Positions 36,487-45,848 of a stretch of 64,000 bases of DNA are shown here, piece after piece. The position numbers were made by a program, and so were the translations under genes. A model generated the notes under the pieces. That model had not been told where the DNA came from, did not search any database, and was given only the letters and a program-made list of their open reading frames with translations. Where the stretch lies: assembly GCF_021168475.1 (NCBI RefSeq), contig NZ_JAJOZT010000001.1, positions 777,238-841,237 on the forward strand. Reading direction: 5' to 3'. The first letter of the stretch is position 1, and the number at the start of each line of letters is the position of its first letter. Source of the DNA: Pseudoclavibacter sp. 13-3 (GTDB taxonomy: Bacteria > Actinomycetota > Actinomycetes > Actinomycetales > Microbacteriaceae).

Positions 36487-37126
36487 GGCGCACCCTCCTC
36501 TCGAGCAGTGTCAGCCCGATCGACAGCGGCACCAGGATGACCGCATATGCCACAACGAGCATGAACAGATACTCGTCGGTGCGGTAGTACATGCCGATCA
36601 GATAGCGCGCGGTGTTGGTCAGCTCGGGGACCGCGATCACGGTGAAGATCGAGGTCTCTTTGACGAGAAAGATCATGTTCGCTGCGACGGCGGGCACACT
36701 GAGCCCCAGCCCCTGCGGCAGCGTGACATATCGGGCGCGCTGCAGCCTGGTCAGGCCGAGCGCGCGCGCCGACTCCTGCTGAATGCTGGGAATGCCGCTG
36801 AACCCGCCGCGGAACGCGCCAGCCATGTACGCCCCGCCCATCAGCGCGAGCCCGACGATGGCGCAGGCCTGAGCCGGCAGCTTGATGCCGACGACCGGCA
36901 GGGCGTAGTAGAGAAAGAACAGGTGAATCAGCAGCGGGGTGTTGCGCAGCAGCTCTTCATAGGTTGCGGCGGCCTTGGCTGCGACTGGCACCTCGAACTC
37001 GCGCACCAATGCGGCGACCGCCCCGATCACGAGGGCCAGTGCGATGCCCACTGCAGACAGCCACAGGGTCGTCCAGAAGGCATCGGCGAACAGCGGCAGC
37101 GCCTTCTCGATGACCGACCACTTCAC
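36467..37126 (-). CDS. Amino-acid ABC transporter permease (HisQ/GlnP-like)
   Basis: First gene of the amino-acid uptake operon, 219 aa from a GTG at 37126 with an excellent ribosome site (GGAGGTGAT). The EAA-type loop reads ESARALGLTRLQRARYVTLP. Membrane spans begin FWTTLWLSAVGIALALVIGA. Its stop lies inside the start region of the second permease. Confidence 0.93.
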   Translation of the reverse strand: MKWSVIEKALPLFADAFWTTLWLSAVGIALALVIGAVAALVREFEVPVAAKAAATYEELLRNTPLLIHLFFLYYALPVVGIKLPAQACAIVGLALMGGAYMAGAFRGGFSGIPSIQQESARALGLTRLQRARYVTLPQGLGLSVPAVAANMIFLVKETSIFTVIAVPELTNTARYLIGMYYRTDEYLFMLVVAYAVILVPLSIGLTLLERRVRRGSFGH

Positions 37127-37381
37127 TGTCGATCACCTCCGGCCTTTCTGTGTCTGCTGGCGTCATGGTGACGCTTTCCCTCGTCGTGCGGATGCCGCGT
37201 GCACGCGGCGCGATCGACTCGCGCCGGCAACGTGTGTGGGCACAACCTGTAGAGCCTACGGCTTTGCTGGTCGGCACGGAAGTCAGCCTGCAACACTGCG
37301 CAACAATTCCTTCAGCAGCAGGCGATGGCGCCGAGTCGGCCCGAAGAGTCTTCTGACGACCGCCCGATGAGTGAGAAGAAA
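37127..37381. other. Leader region of the amino-acid transporter operon
   Basis: About 255 bp between the operon start and the SdrD-type gene's terminator. It should contain the operon promoter. I see GC-rich potential stems around 37190-37240 but no recognisable T-box, riboswitch or leader peptide. Confidence 0.4.
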
Positions 37382-37413
37382 GGGCCCCATCCCACGCGAA
37401 TGAGATGAGGCCC
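37382..37413 (-). terminator. Rho-independent terminator of SdrD-type surface gene
   Basis: On the minus strand, gggcctcatctca pairs along all 13 positions with tgggatggggccc (two G-U pairs) around a 6-nt loop. A T-rich tttcttctc follows. It is 88 bp after the stop of the surface gene at 37501. Confidence 0.8.
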
Positions 37414-37500
37414 CTGCTCGGTCTTGCTTCAGTGTCTGTCTGTGCTGCACGAGCGGATCAGGATGACTTGGCTCGTGAACAGCACTTCAGTCGCTCGGGC

Positions 37501-40500
37501 TCAGCTGTCGCGACGACGTGCCGAACGCCGCAGAAGCAGACCGGCGGCCAGCAGCGCGATCCCAAGTGCTCCCGCTCCTGCCTCGAGTCCGGTACGAGCT
37601 AACGATGACGGAGTGCTCTCGCCCTGGTTCGCCGGCTGCGTCTCAGTCTGCGCCGGCTGACCGGGCTCATCAGGCGTGGGCGTCACCGGCTTCAGTGTCA
37701 CACCGGCGTCAATGGTGGGGTCGATGCCATTGGTCGCGGTGAATGCCTGATCAGTGTAGTCGCGCGTCAGGTTGCCGTTCGACGCCCCCAGTGTGAAGAC
37801 ATCGCTGATGCCCGTCGCCGGGTCGGCGTTCGAATCGTCTTCTGCGGTGGAGCCCTCAACCGACTTGCCTGTGAACTGGTACTTCGCAGCCTGCTCGTCA
37901 GTCAGTGTGAACTTCACACGGTAGTCGCCAGCCGGCAGCTTGTCGAAGAGGTAGCGTCCCTGTTCGTCGGTGGTCACCGGTTCGACACCGGCAACCGGGT
38001 TGCCATCGGCGTCGAGCAGCATGACAGTGACACCGGCCAGACGTTCAGCGTCGCCCTGCTGCCCGTTGCCGTCAGCATCCACCCAGACGACATCGCCCAC
38101 GGCGTAGGTCGGTGTGATGAACCCGAAGTCGAGCGACGTGTCGCTCGCACCGTCCGTGGTCAGATCAGTCGAGGTCGCAGACCCCGTCGACGAATCCTTG
38201 CCACGATCACTGCCCGCACCAGCCTTCGTCGGCTCCAGACCCTTCAGGGCCTCCTTCGACGCATCCTGATCAATCGTCACCGTGTAGTGCTCGCCTGCAG
38301 GCAGCACCGGCAGATCCGCGAACGAATACTTCCCGCCGTCCTTGGTCGTCTCCGGCCCAACAGGCTTCCCATTGACATCCGTCACCGGGTTGCCGTCAGG
38401 GCCAGTGATCTTCAGGACGACACCGTCAATGCCAGGCTCTTCCGAACCCTGCACACCATCACCGTTCGTATCCTTCCAGACCAAGTCACCAACCGACACA
38501 GACGGCGTCGGCAGCTTCACGAACCCGAAATCCAACGTCGGATCGTTGGCACCATCCGTGGTCAGATCACTCGACGTGGCAGAACCCGTCGAAGAATCCT
38601 TGCCACGATCACTGCCAGCACCGGCCTCCGTCGGCTCATAGCCTTCAGGCGTGGTGACGGTCACCACATAGTGCGTGCCCGCAGGCAGCACCTCGAGACC
38701 CGTGAACTCGTACTTCCCAGTCGCATCAGTCTTCGTCGACAACTGATCAGTCGTCAGCGGCACCCCATCAGCAGCCGTCACGGGCGAACCATCCGAGCGC
38801 GTGATCGTCAAAGTCACCCCAGGCAACGCCTTGTCTGCCGCGCCGCCCTGCAGACCATCGGCATCACCGTCAACCCACACATAGTCGCCAACCGACACTG
38901 ACGGCGCCGGCTGAGGAGGCGTATTCACAAACCCGAAGTCGAGGGTCAGATCCTGCGCCTTATCAGTGGTGAGATCGCCTGAGGTCGCAGACCATTCCGA
39001 CGAATCCTTCGCAGGATCGCCCACGTTCGACTTCGTCGGCTCGAGACCGGTCAGCGCGACCTTCGACGCATTCTGGTCAATGGCAACCGTGTAGTGCTCG
39101 CCTGCAGGCAGCACCGGCAGATCCGCGAACGAATACTTCCCGCCGTCCTTGGTCGTCTCCGGCCCAACAGGCTTCCCGTTGACATCCGTCACCGGGTTGC
39201 CGTCAGGGCCAGTGATCTTCAGGACGACACCGTCAATGCCAGGCTCTTCCGACCCCTGCACACCATCATCGTTCGTATCCTTCCAGACCAGGTCACCAAC
39301 CGACACAGACGGCGTCGGCTGAGGCGGCGTGGTCACGAACCCGAAGTCGAGAGTCAGATCTTTCGCCAGGTTCGTCGTGAGGTCGGTCGATTCGGCACTC
39401 CACGTCGAAGAATCCTGGCTGGTGTCACCATCAGCGCCGTCGTTCTTCGTGGGCTCCAGACCAGTCAGCGCATCCTTCGACGCATCCTGGTCAATCGTCA
39501 CCGTGTAGTGCTTGCCCGCAGGCAGCACCGGCAGGGCCGGGAACAGGTACTTGCCGTTCGCATCTGTGGTCACTGGTCTGACGACGTTGCCGTAGACGTC
39601 GGTGACCGGCTTGCCGTCAGGGTCGGTCACGTTCAGCACCACACCCGGGATGCCGAGCTCGCCGTCATCCTGTGCACCATCGCCATCGGTGTCGCGCCAC
39701 ACGTAGTCGCCCACGGAGACTGCGGGGGTCAGCCCATAGCCGGCGTCGAGCGAATGATCGTTCGCACCGAGTGATGGAGTGGTATACGTGAATGCGCCCG
39801 TGGTCGGATCGGGGTTCGAGTCGACCAGCGTCTGCTGTGCCGCATCCGTCGTACCGCCAGTGGCCGTCTGCGTGGTGAGCTTGAGCTGCCCCCAGGTCGT
39901 GCCCGCGTAGTCAGTCCCGTCAAGCGAGGCAATGACCGTGCTCTGCGTTGCCTCGGATGGGGTGGAGAACACCAGCGTGTACTCCGTGTTCGGCTGCAGC
40001 GCAGAGTCCTTGTCATCGCTGCTGAACAGATAGTTGCCCTGGGCGTCGGTGATCTTGGTCGCTACGGTCTTGCCGTCTTTGTCTTTCAGCGTCACCGTGA
40101 CGCCGCCCAGTGAAGGCTCGCCTGCATCCTGCACACCGTCATTGTCAGCGTCGAGCCAGACCCGATTGCCGATCTGCAGAGGCGACGGGCTGGTCAGAAC
40201 AGCGAGGCCGCCGAGACCGCCGCCCTTGCCGAAGAAGCCGTTCTCACTGCTTGAATACTGGTCGAAGCCGTGCAGGCTTTGTCCGTCACTCAGACTCAGC
40301 CACTTGTTACCGCCAGTCTCCACGCTGTTCTGCGGGTCATAGGCAGTCGAGACCACCTGCTGCAGGCCGGGCAGCACCTTGACAGCGCCGAGAGTGGTCT
40401 CTTCGTGAATGACTCCACCGAGGTTGCCGCCGTCCCAGCCGATGCGGTCTTCGAAGAACTCTTTGCCGCCCAGTCCCTGGATGCCCAGGGTCTTGGCCTC

Positions 40501-42258
40501 GTCAGCGGGAATCGTCTGCCCCGCGGGCACAACCTGCGCCGTTCGCGTCTCTGTGCTGCCAGACGGTGTCGAGACCGTGACCTCGCCGTTCTTCTCCAGT
40601 GTCCAGGTGCCGTTCTGGTTACCGGCGAAGAGCGTGTCTCCGGCGACCACGCCGCCGAACTCATTGGTCGCGTAGTTCTGAGACACTCCATCGGCATCGA
40701 CATAGTTGTACGTGCCATCAGGCCAAGTGCCCCTGTAACCGGTGGTCAGTGACCAGCGGTCGGCGAGCCCGAGCACGACGTTGCCTGACTCGTCGAACGA
40801 CAGCCCCGAAAGAATCGGCTGGGCGTAGCCGACGTGCCGCCAGTTCGGCCAGATCACAGAGTCTTTCTTGATCGCGTTCTGTGCGTCCGTGTCGGTGCCC
40901 CAAGCCCCGGTCCACTTGTGCCACTGTGTGCCTTCAACCCCAGCAGTGTCACTCAGCGTGCTGTTGTCGCCCCACGACGTGTAGCCGCGTTTGTAACTGA
41001 GATCGATCTTTCCGAGACCAGGCGCAGCAGCCCACGAGTCGGCGCCGATCGCTGTGCGGCTCACACGCGCGTTCGTGCCATCGATATCGACGATGCCCGT
41101 GTAGAGCTGCCCGTCGCGAACGGTCAACGCCCACGGCTGCTCCCGCTTGCCGCCGTCGCTCCACGTGCTGACCGGAGCATACGTGTGTTTGAGGGTCTGC
41201 GAGGGAATGTCGACCTCGTAGATCTTGTGATCATTCAGATTGACGAAGAAGAGGCTGTCGCCTGAGACTGCGATGCCGCCGATACCCACCAGACCGGCTT
41301 TGTCCCAGGCATCAGCATCACGCCCCGTTCCCGTGTTCTCGGACAAGTCTCGCGTCACGGTGCCGAGGTCAACTCCCAGAGTCGTCACATCAAGCCATGA
41401 ACGATTGGTGCTTGTGGCGTTACCGTCATCGGCGATCCTGCCGTCAGCAGTCACCGGCACGCGGTAGATGCCTCCGATGCCCTGCGGCCCGAAACCGGAG
41501 TAGCGCTTCAACGACGCAGCGACGTAGACATAGCCGGCACCGCCACTGGTGTCATCCGTCTGGTAATCAGTGCCCCATGTCGCACCGATCTGCCCGAAGC
41601 TGGCCAGAGTGGTGGAGTCAGCGGTCGTGGCGTTCTGCCCCAGTGTGCCGGGTATCGATGTCAGCGCTCGCTTGCCCTTGTTCACGCCGTCGTAGGTACC
41701 CTGTGCCTGCAGACCGGTGAACACTGGGGAGTCCAGCCCCTTCGAGTAGTCATCGAGGCGATGCAGCCCGAGGTTCACTGAGGATGCCCCGGCTGTGACG
41801 AACTGCACGCTCGAGCCCGAGGAAGACCCTTGGTAGGAGTCGTAGAAATCGCTGGGATACCCGCTGAACACCACGCGCACCGGAGAGCCACTCGTGATTC
41901 CCGTCAGCGGAAGCGTGTACGTGCCGTCATCATTGACCTCGACCTGCGACCCGATGTGCGACCCGTCTTGAGCGTAGGCGTCAACCTTGGTGCGATTCCC
42001 ATCGGCACCCCCGAGGCCCACATCGATCAGCCCATCGGCAGCCGATGCCGACCCATCGGCTTTCGCTGCGTCAAACTGACCGTTCGAATTGAAGTCACGA
42101 AAGACCGTTCCCGATATGGTCGGCTCGTCTGCGGCGAACGCCGGGGTCAGAAGAGTCATGCTGGCAAGAACAGTCGTGGCCGTGGCGATCATGGCCACGC
42201 CGCTTCGTCTCGTGAATGACCGGCTCTGACTGTCGATACTGCGGCTGTGCGATTTCAC
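37501..42258 (-). CDS. SdrD-B-repeat cell-wall-anchored surface protein (LARTG)
   Basis: A 1585-aa adhesin-like protein from a GTG at 42258 preceded by GAGGGG. The signal peptide is about 1-43 (ending TPAFA). An SdrD-B-like module follows directly (TISGTVFRDFNSNGQFD). A domain of roughly 500 residues with NHL/beta-propeller character follows (WALTVRDGQLYTGIVDI, GIGGIAVSGDSLFFVNL). Six further SdrD-B modules, each opening like SVGDLVWKDTNDDGVQ, lead to a Pro/Thr/Gln spacer, LARTG (1553-1557), a membrane span and an RRSARRR tail. The Asp-rich loops of each module are expected to bind calcium and stiffen the stalk. Two modules are almost identical at DNA level (38280-38512 and 39087-39319). Ligand unknown. 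Confidence 0.92.
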   Translation of the reverse strand: MKSHSRSIDSQSRSFTRRSGVAMIATATTVLASMTLLTPAFAADEPTISGTVFRDFNSNGQFDAAKADGSASAADGLIDVGLGGADGNRTKVDAYAQDGSHIGSQVEVNDDGTYTLPLTGITSGSPVRVVFSGYPSDFYDSYQGSSSGSSVQFVTAGASSVNLGLHRLDDYSKGLDSPVFTGLQAQGTYDGVNKGKRALTSIPGTLGQNATTADSTTLASFGQIGATWGTDYQTDDTSGGAGYVYVAASLKRYSGFGPQGIGGIYRVPVTADGRIADDGNATSTNRSWLDVTTLGVDLGTVTRDLSENTGTGRDADAWDKAGLVGIGGIAVSGDSLFFVNLNDHKIYEVDIPSQTLKHTYAPVSTWSDGGKREQPWALTVRDGQLYTGIVDIDGTNARVSRTAIGADSWAAAPGLGKIDLSYKRGYTSWGDNSTLSDTAGVEGTQWHKWTGAWGTDTDAQNAIKKDSVIWPNWRHVGYAQPILSGLSFDESGNVVLGLADRWSLTTGYRGTWPDGTYNYVDADGVSQNYATNEFGGVVAGDTLFAGNQNGTWTLEKNGEVTVSTPSGSTETRTAQVVPAGQTIPADEAKTLGIQGLGGKEFFEDRIGWDGGNLGGVIHEETTLGAVKVLPGLQQVVSTAYDPQNSVETGGNKWLSLSDGQSLHGFDQYSSSENGFFGKGGGLGGLAVLTSPSPLQIGNRVWLDADNDGVQDAGEPSLGGVTVTLKDKDGKTVATKITDAQGNYLFSSDDKDSALQPNTEYTLVFSTPSEATQSTVIASLDGTDYAGTTWGQLKLTTQTATGGTTDAAQQTLVDSNPDPTTGAFTYTTPSLGANDHSLDAGYGLTPAVSVGDYVWRDTDGDGAQDDGELGIPGVVLNVTDPDGKPVTDVYGNVVRPVTTDANGKYLFPALPVLPAGKHYTVTIDQDASKDALTGLEPTKNDGADGDTSQDSSTWSAESTDLTTNLAKDLTLDFGFVTTPPQPTPSVSVGDLVWKDTNDDGVQGSEEPGIDGVVLKITGPDGNPVTDVNGKPVGPETTKDGGKYSFADLPVLPAGEHYTVAIDQNASKVALTGLEPTKSNVGDPAKDSSEWSATSGDLTTDKAQDLTLDFGFVNTPPQPAPSVSVGDYVWVDGDADGLQGGAADKALPGVTLTITRSDGSPVTAADGVPLTTDQLSTKTDATGKYEFTGLEVLPAGTHYVVTVTTPEGYEPTEAGAGSDRGKDSSTGSATSSDLTTDGANDPTLDFGFVKLPTPSVSVGDLVWKDTNGDGVQGSEEPGIDGVVLKITGPDGNPVTDVNGKPVGPETTKDGGKYSFADLPVLPAGEHYTVTIDQDASKEALKGLEPTKAGAGSDRGKDSSTGSATSTDLTTDGASDTSLDFGFITPTYAVGDVVWVDADGNGQQGDAERLAGVTVMLLDADGNPVAGVEPVTTDEQGRYLFDKLPAGDYRVKFTLTDEQAAKYQFTGKSVEGSTAEDDSNADPATGISDVFTLGASNGNLTRDYTDQAFTATNGIDPTIDAGVTLKPVTPTPDEPGQPAQTETQPANQGESTPSSLARTGLEAGAGALGIALLAAGLLLRRSARRRDS
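38280..39319 (-). repeat. Near-identical 233-bp direct repeats inside the SdrD-B stalk
   Basis: Units 38280-38512 and 39087-39319 differ at only four positions that I can see and are exactly 807 bp apart, an in-frame distance of 269 codons. The module between them is much more diverged, pointing to gene conversion or a recent copy. Recombination between the units would delete about two modules without a frameshift. Confidence 0.9.
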
Positions 42259-42453
42259 GCAATCCCCTCATGACGGCTCGCACGAATGACGTGCAGACAC
42301 AGAGTCGGCACCCGGGTGCAGAGCATTCGAAAACTGGTGACAGATATGCCACTGAGCAGGATGATATGCACGAATCCGGTGGACGACGTTCGCCAGAGTC
42401 AAGTTTCACCCTCTTTTTCGCCCTATGCATTCGACGTCAGATGCAAGTCCGCG

Positions 42454-43692
42454 TTATAGCGAGGCTCCCATCTTCTGGACTGAGTCGAATCCCGGCAGTA
42501 CTGCGAAGGCGCCGACGCCTCGGACTGTCGTGTACGCCATCATCGCGTCCATGTCATCCATTCGCTGCTGGGTGGCCGCGAAGGTGCGCACATCGTTCTG
42601 AAAGCTCGTGAACAGCAGCCCAGAGACCGTGCCCGCTGACAGCACGCTGTAACTGCGTCTGAGCATCAGCGGCCTGCCCACGAATGACGGGTGCGCCGCC
42701 CGAACGTGGGATGACGCCGGGGTCACGTACGAACCAGTCGACGTCTTGGCCAACAGGTCTGACTCGGCGAACGTGTCGCCACCGGTCAGAGGTGAGCTGT
42801 CAGCTTTGTGCCTGCCTATGATCTGCTCTTGATCGCCCTCGGCCAGCTCTCGAAAGCGATCGACGTCGAGGTCGAAGTGGCGCACCACACAGATCGTCCC
42901 ACCGGCGAACGCCCCTGAGCCGATCCACACACCCTGTTCGAGTGCGTCGTCGTCGCGCGGAATCATGACGCCGTCGTAGAAGCCGAATGGATTGCGAGCG
43001 ACGTCTTGTCTCGGCCTGCCACGGTAGCCGGCTTCACTCCAGCGCAGTGTCAGCTGCGCAGCCGTCACGAGTTCGGCGGTGACCGGCTCAAGTATGCCGG
43101 GATCGCTGGCAGATGTGATGATCAACATGTCACCACCGCAGCGTTCCGGGGGCAGAGCGTCATCGCCGGCGAAGAGCGGGAGGTCGACACGAGCAGTGCT
43201 CCCCTCGACCAGCTCGACCAGACGTGCACCCACGCCGATGCAGACCGCAAGGTCTCCGGCGCCGTCTGGCAGCAGATCGGAGTCGCTCTCAGTGAGTGAA
43301 CGCACGCGGTCGCCCAGTGCGGCAAGCATCGTGATCAGGTCTTCTCGAGTTCGAATCTGCGGCGCATCCAAAACGCTGTAGAGCGCGTGCGATGCAGGCA
43401 CGTCAGGCCGGTTGACACCAGCCTGGTGCTCTCCGGTGGCCACGACCCGGCTGACGTCACCGGCGTCGGCGCTCGTCGCACGGTCACCTTGCACCGGCGA
43501 ACGGTTCGAGACCGCCGTCGTGCCCACCGCGCCGATCGCCATTCCGCCAAGCAGCGAGCCCCCGCCGAGAAGCAGCTGACGCCTCGACCAGCGCGAGCCC
43601 TCCCGCCGGGGAGAGGTTCCGTCTTCGTTCTCTGTCGTGTCAGAGGCCGACCCTTTGGCCTCAGGATCGTGTCGACCGGGTTCGTCGCTCAC
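42454..43692 (-). CDS. Dyp-type heme peroxidase, Tat-exported
   Basis: A 412-aa dye-decolourising peroxidase. It begins with a GTG that overlaps the previous stop (GTGA at 43689-43692). The twin-arginine signal is SRRQLLLGG (about 36-44). The distal catalytic motif GFYDG is at 237-241 (Asp240), the proximal heme ligand is probably His329 (SSHVRAAHP), and the distal Arg is in MLRRSYS (about 345-346). Such enzymes use hydrogen peroxide to oxidise bulky phenolics or handle heme. Length and Tat export match the EfeB-like/A-type group. It is coupled to two upstream lipoprotein genes, suggesting one extracellular redox system. A longer frame to 43758 runs into the neighbour and is rejected. Confidence 0.9.
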   Translation of the reverse strand: MSDEPGRHDPEAKGSASDTTENEDGTSPRREGSRWSRRQLLLGGGSLLGGMAIGAVGTTAVSNRSPVQGDRATSADAGDVSRVVATGEHQAGVNRPDVPASHALYSVLDAPQIRTREDLITMLAALGDRVRSLTESDSDLLPDGAGDLAVCIGVGARLVELVEGSTARVDLPLFAGDDALPPERCGGDMLIITSASDPGILEPVTAELVTAAQLTLRWSEAGYRGRPRQDVARNPFGFYDGVMIPRDDDALEQGVWIGSGAFAGGTICVVRHFDLDVDRFRELAEGDQEQIIGRHKADSSPLTGGDTFAESDLLAKTSTGSYVTPASSHVRAAHPSFVGRPLMLRRSYSVLSAGTVSGLLFTSFQNDVRTFAATQQRMDDMDAMMAYTTVRGVGAFAVLPGFDSVQKMGASL

Positions 43693-44468
43693 TGTGCACT
43701 GATTCCCGGAGCAGTCAGCGTCGGCCCGCTCTCGGCGCCGAATTGCACGGTGCTCCACTGGCTGGACGCCCGAATCTCAGCCTGCACCAGACGTCCTTCG
43801 TCTGTGACCCACAGCCGAACGCCTGACGCATCGGGGTCGACCGCGACGTTGCTCTGCCCTTCGGCGACGCTGTCAGACGGCGGTGTCGCGAACACATGAA
43901 CGGTCTGCCCGTCGAATGTGTCATCACGCAGCCAGAGTGCTCCCGTCTGTTGCAGCAGCATCGGGTTGTCCGGGCGATCCGTTCCCAGCGCCGCCAGCAC
44001 CTTCAGCAGCTGGGGCAGCGCATCCGTCGTCGAGCCGAGGCCCTGCGCGCTCCAGCCGGTCTCGTTCACGGCGGGAATCGGCAGCGCGGGGTTTCCGAGG
44101 GCGTCAGGCTGCGAGGCATGCACGCCGGCGGTCGACCCCGACCACAGCACTGCGCGGTTGGACGTTCCCTGCTGCGTCAGCTGCGCATAGCCGAGCTGAC
44201 TGCGGTAATCGACCCACCCTTGCAGACCGACGTCGCCTTCTGCCGTCTTGGCCGCGACGGTCACCGGCACGCTGCCCTGCTCAAAGAGCTTGAACCTGAC
44301 CGTCGCCAGCTGCTGCGCCTCGTCGGTAGAGACCGGTCTCGCGACGCTCTCTGCCCCGTCGTCGGCTGACGAGCACCCGGCCAGGGCCGTCAGGCCACAC
44401 AGGGCGGTCAGGCCACACAGGGCGGTCAGCACCAGCGTCACGAGTCTTGTCAGCATCCTCATAGTCAT
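43689..44468 (-). CDS. Small lipoprotein of unknown function
   Basis: A 259-aa predicted lipoprotein: the signal peptide ends in LAGC near residue 32, followed by a soluble beta-rich domain (QGWVDYRSQLGYAQL, RLVQAEIRASSQWSTV) that resembles LolA/LppX-like barrels in pattern only. The hydrophobic core contains a duplicated ALCGLT unit encoded by an exact 18-bp tandem repeat (44389-44424). Its ATG overlaps the preceding gene's stop as ATGA, and its stop overlaps the peroxidase start. It probably works with the beta-helix protein and the peroxidase, perhaps delivering heme, metal or substrate; this is inference. Confidence 0.8.
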   Translation of the reverse strand: MTMRMLTRLVTLVLTALCGLTALCGLTALAGCSSADDGAESVARPVSTDEAQQLATVRFKLFEQGSVPVTVAAKTAEGDVGLQGWVDYRSQLGYAQLTQQGTSNRAVLWSGSTAGVHASQPDALGNPALPIPAVNETGWSAQGLGSTTDALPQLLKVLAALGTDRPDNPMLLQQTGALWLRDDTFDGQTVHVFATPPSDSVAEGQSNVAVDPDASGVRLWVTDEGRLVQAEIRASSQWSTVQFGAESGPTLTAPGISAQ

Positions 44469-45808
44469 CGAACACCCGTCAGGGCGACGAGCAGGCCAGC
44501 GTCGGGCACCGCGATGCCTGTCGCATCAGGCAGCTGCGGGTTGTCGGGCAGAGGGTCTCGTGAAGTGCCCGGATCGCCCATCTGCGGCTGTTGTCTGGGC
44601 GCGGGTACCTCGAGAAAACTCATGCCGGCCGGTGCTGACGGCCCGGGCAGCTGGTCTGCAGAGGCTGACGACTGCTGGATCTTTTCGCCATCGCATGCCC
44701 TTGCCAGTTCTGCTGCGAAACCGGTCGGCAGCGCAGCTCCAGCCGGCGAGAGACAGTTGGCAGATGCCGGTGCGCGCCCGGCAGAGATATTGGCGGCAGT
44801 CACCGGGCTGCCCGATATCAGGTTGTCGATCAAGCGGTTGCCCGTTGATGGCAGGTCTTCGGTTGAGGCAAAGATCACGGCAGAGCGCGCGTTGTTCTCG
44901 ATGCGATTCGCAGTGATCGTGTTGTCTTGTCCACCGCTGATGCCGATGCCCGTGCCGAACCCGCCATCGGCTTGACTGGGTGACTGGCTTGTCTGGTTGT
45001 CGCTGATCACGTTGCCGGCGACGACATTGCCGTGCTGAGGGGTGAAGGCCTCTTGATAGTTCGACAGCAGCGTCATTCCGACTCGGTTGTCAGTGAATCT
45101 GTTGCCGGTGATCACGAGCGAGTCTGAGGCGTTCGCATTCTCGAAGCCGACGGCATTTCGCTCGGCGACGTTGCCGGTCACCGCGATGTTGCACTGCTGA
45201 CACTGGCCCACGTAGAAGCCTGAGTCTGCCGAGCCCGACGCATACGAGTCTCTGATGGCACCGTTCTTCGCGTTGAACGCGTAGATGCCGTAGAGGCCGT
45301 TGTTGTAGGCGGTGACATGGTCGATGGAGAAGCGCTGCACCGCCGGAAACTTCTCGGGGTCGAACTGTTCGTACCCGCTGATGCCGGTCACGTCTGCACT
45401 GTTCTCGTCGTGGGTGCCTGTGACCAGCACCCCGTAGAGCGTGGCCCCTGTCACGGTGAGGTTCTCGACACGCACGCCGTCGGCGATGCCGACGATGCCG
45501 AGCGGACGCTGCCCCTCGCCGTCGATGATCGTCTCGTTGCGATCGCTGCCGCGAACGGTCACGTCACGAGTCCTGATCGTCATGGAGTCGCGGTAAGTGC
45601 CTGCCCCCAGCACGATCGTGCCGCCCTCGGCAACGCGGTCTGCGGCATCCTGCAGCGACCCCGAGTCAGGGGTGACCTCGACGACGGCATCCTTCGGCGT
45701 CGTGCCCGTGGCGCAGCCGGCCAGAGCGACTGCGAACAGCGCCGTGCCGACGATCACAGACATGCGAGAGAGCGTGACCAGGCCTACGGTCAGAGCATTG
45801 TGAGGCAT
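44465..45808 (-). CDS. Right-handed beta-helix lipoprotein (NosD/CASH-like)
   Basis: A 447-aa predicted lipoprotein with lipobox LAGC (about 29-32). Repeated parallel beta-helix rungs fill about 60-340 (TVTGATLYGVLVTG, HVTAYNNGLYGIYAF, NVISDNQTSQSP, RIENNARSAVIF), the pattern of NosD and pectate-lyase-like CASH domains. A GQCQQCN cysteine pair in the helix could bind metal. The C-terminus is Pro/Gln-rich. It leads a three-gene coupled operon ending in a Dyp peroxidase. An ATG at 45763 is an alternative start that still keeps the lipobox. Metal handling for the peroxidase or polysaccharide binding are both possible. Confidence 0.85.
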   Translation of the reverse strand: MPHNALTVGLVTLSRMSVIVGTALFAVALAGCATGTTPKDAVVEVTPDSGSLQDAADRVAEGGTIVLGAGTYRDSMTIRTRDVTVRGSDRNETIIDGEGQRPLGIVGIADGVRVENLTVTGATLYGVLVTGTHDENSADVTGISGYEQFDPEKFPAVQRFSIDHVTAYNNGLYGIYAFNAKNGAIRDSYASGSADSGFYVGQCQQCNIAVTGNVAERNAVGFENANASDSLVITGNRFTDNRVGMTLLSNYQEAFTPQHGNVVAGNVISDNQTSQSPSQADGGFGTGIGISGGQDNTITANRIENNARSAVIFASTEDLPSTGNRLIDNLISGSPVTAANISAGRAPASANCLSPAGAALPTGFAAELARACDGEKIQQSSASADQLPGPSAPAGMSFLEVPAPRQQPQMGDPGTSRDPLPDNPQLPDATGIAVPDAGLLVALTGVR

Positions 45809-45848
45809 GTCTCGACATCATACCCGCGCGCCGGCCACCTCAACCCGC

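Noticed and set aside
37127-37381. Possible T-box or amino-acid riboswitch before the amino-acid transporter
   Set aside because: I could not find a T-box sequence, specifier stem or any known aptamer core.
38280-39319. Possible CRISPR-like spaced repeats
   Set aside because: The units are 233 bp, coding and in frame; they are protein modules.
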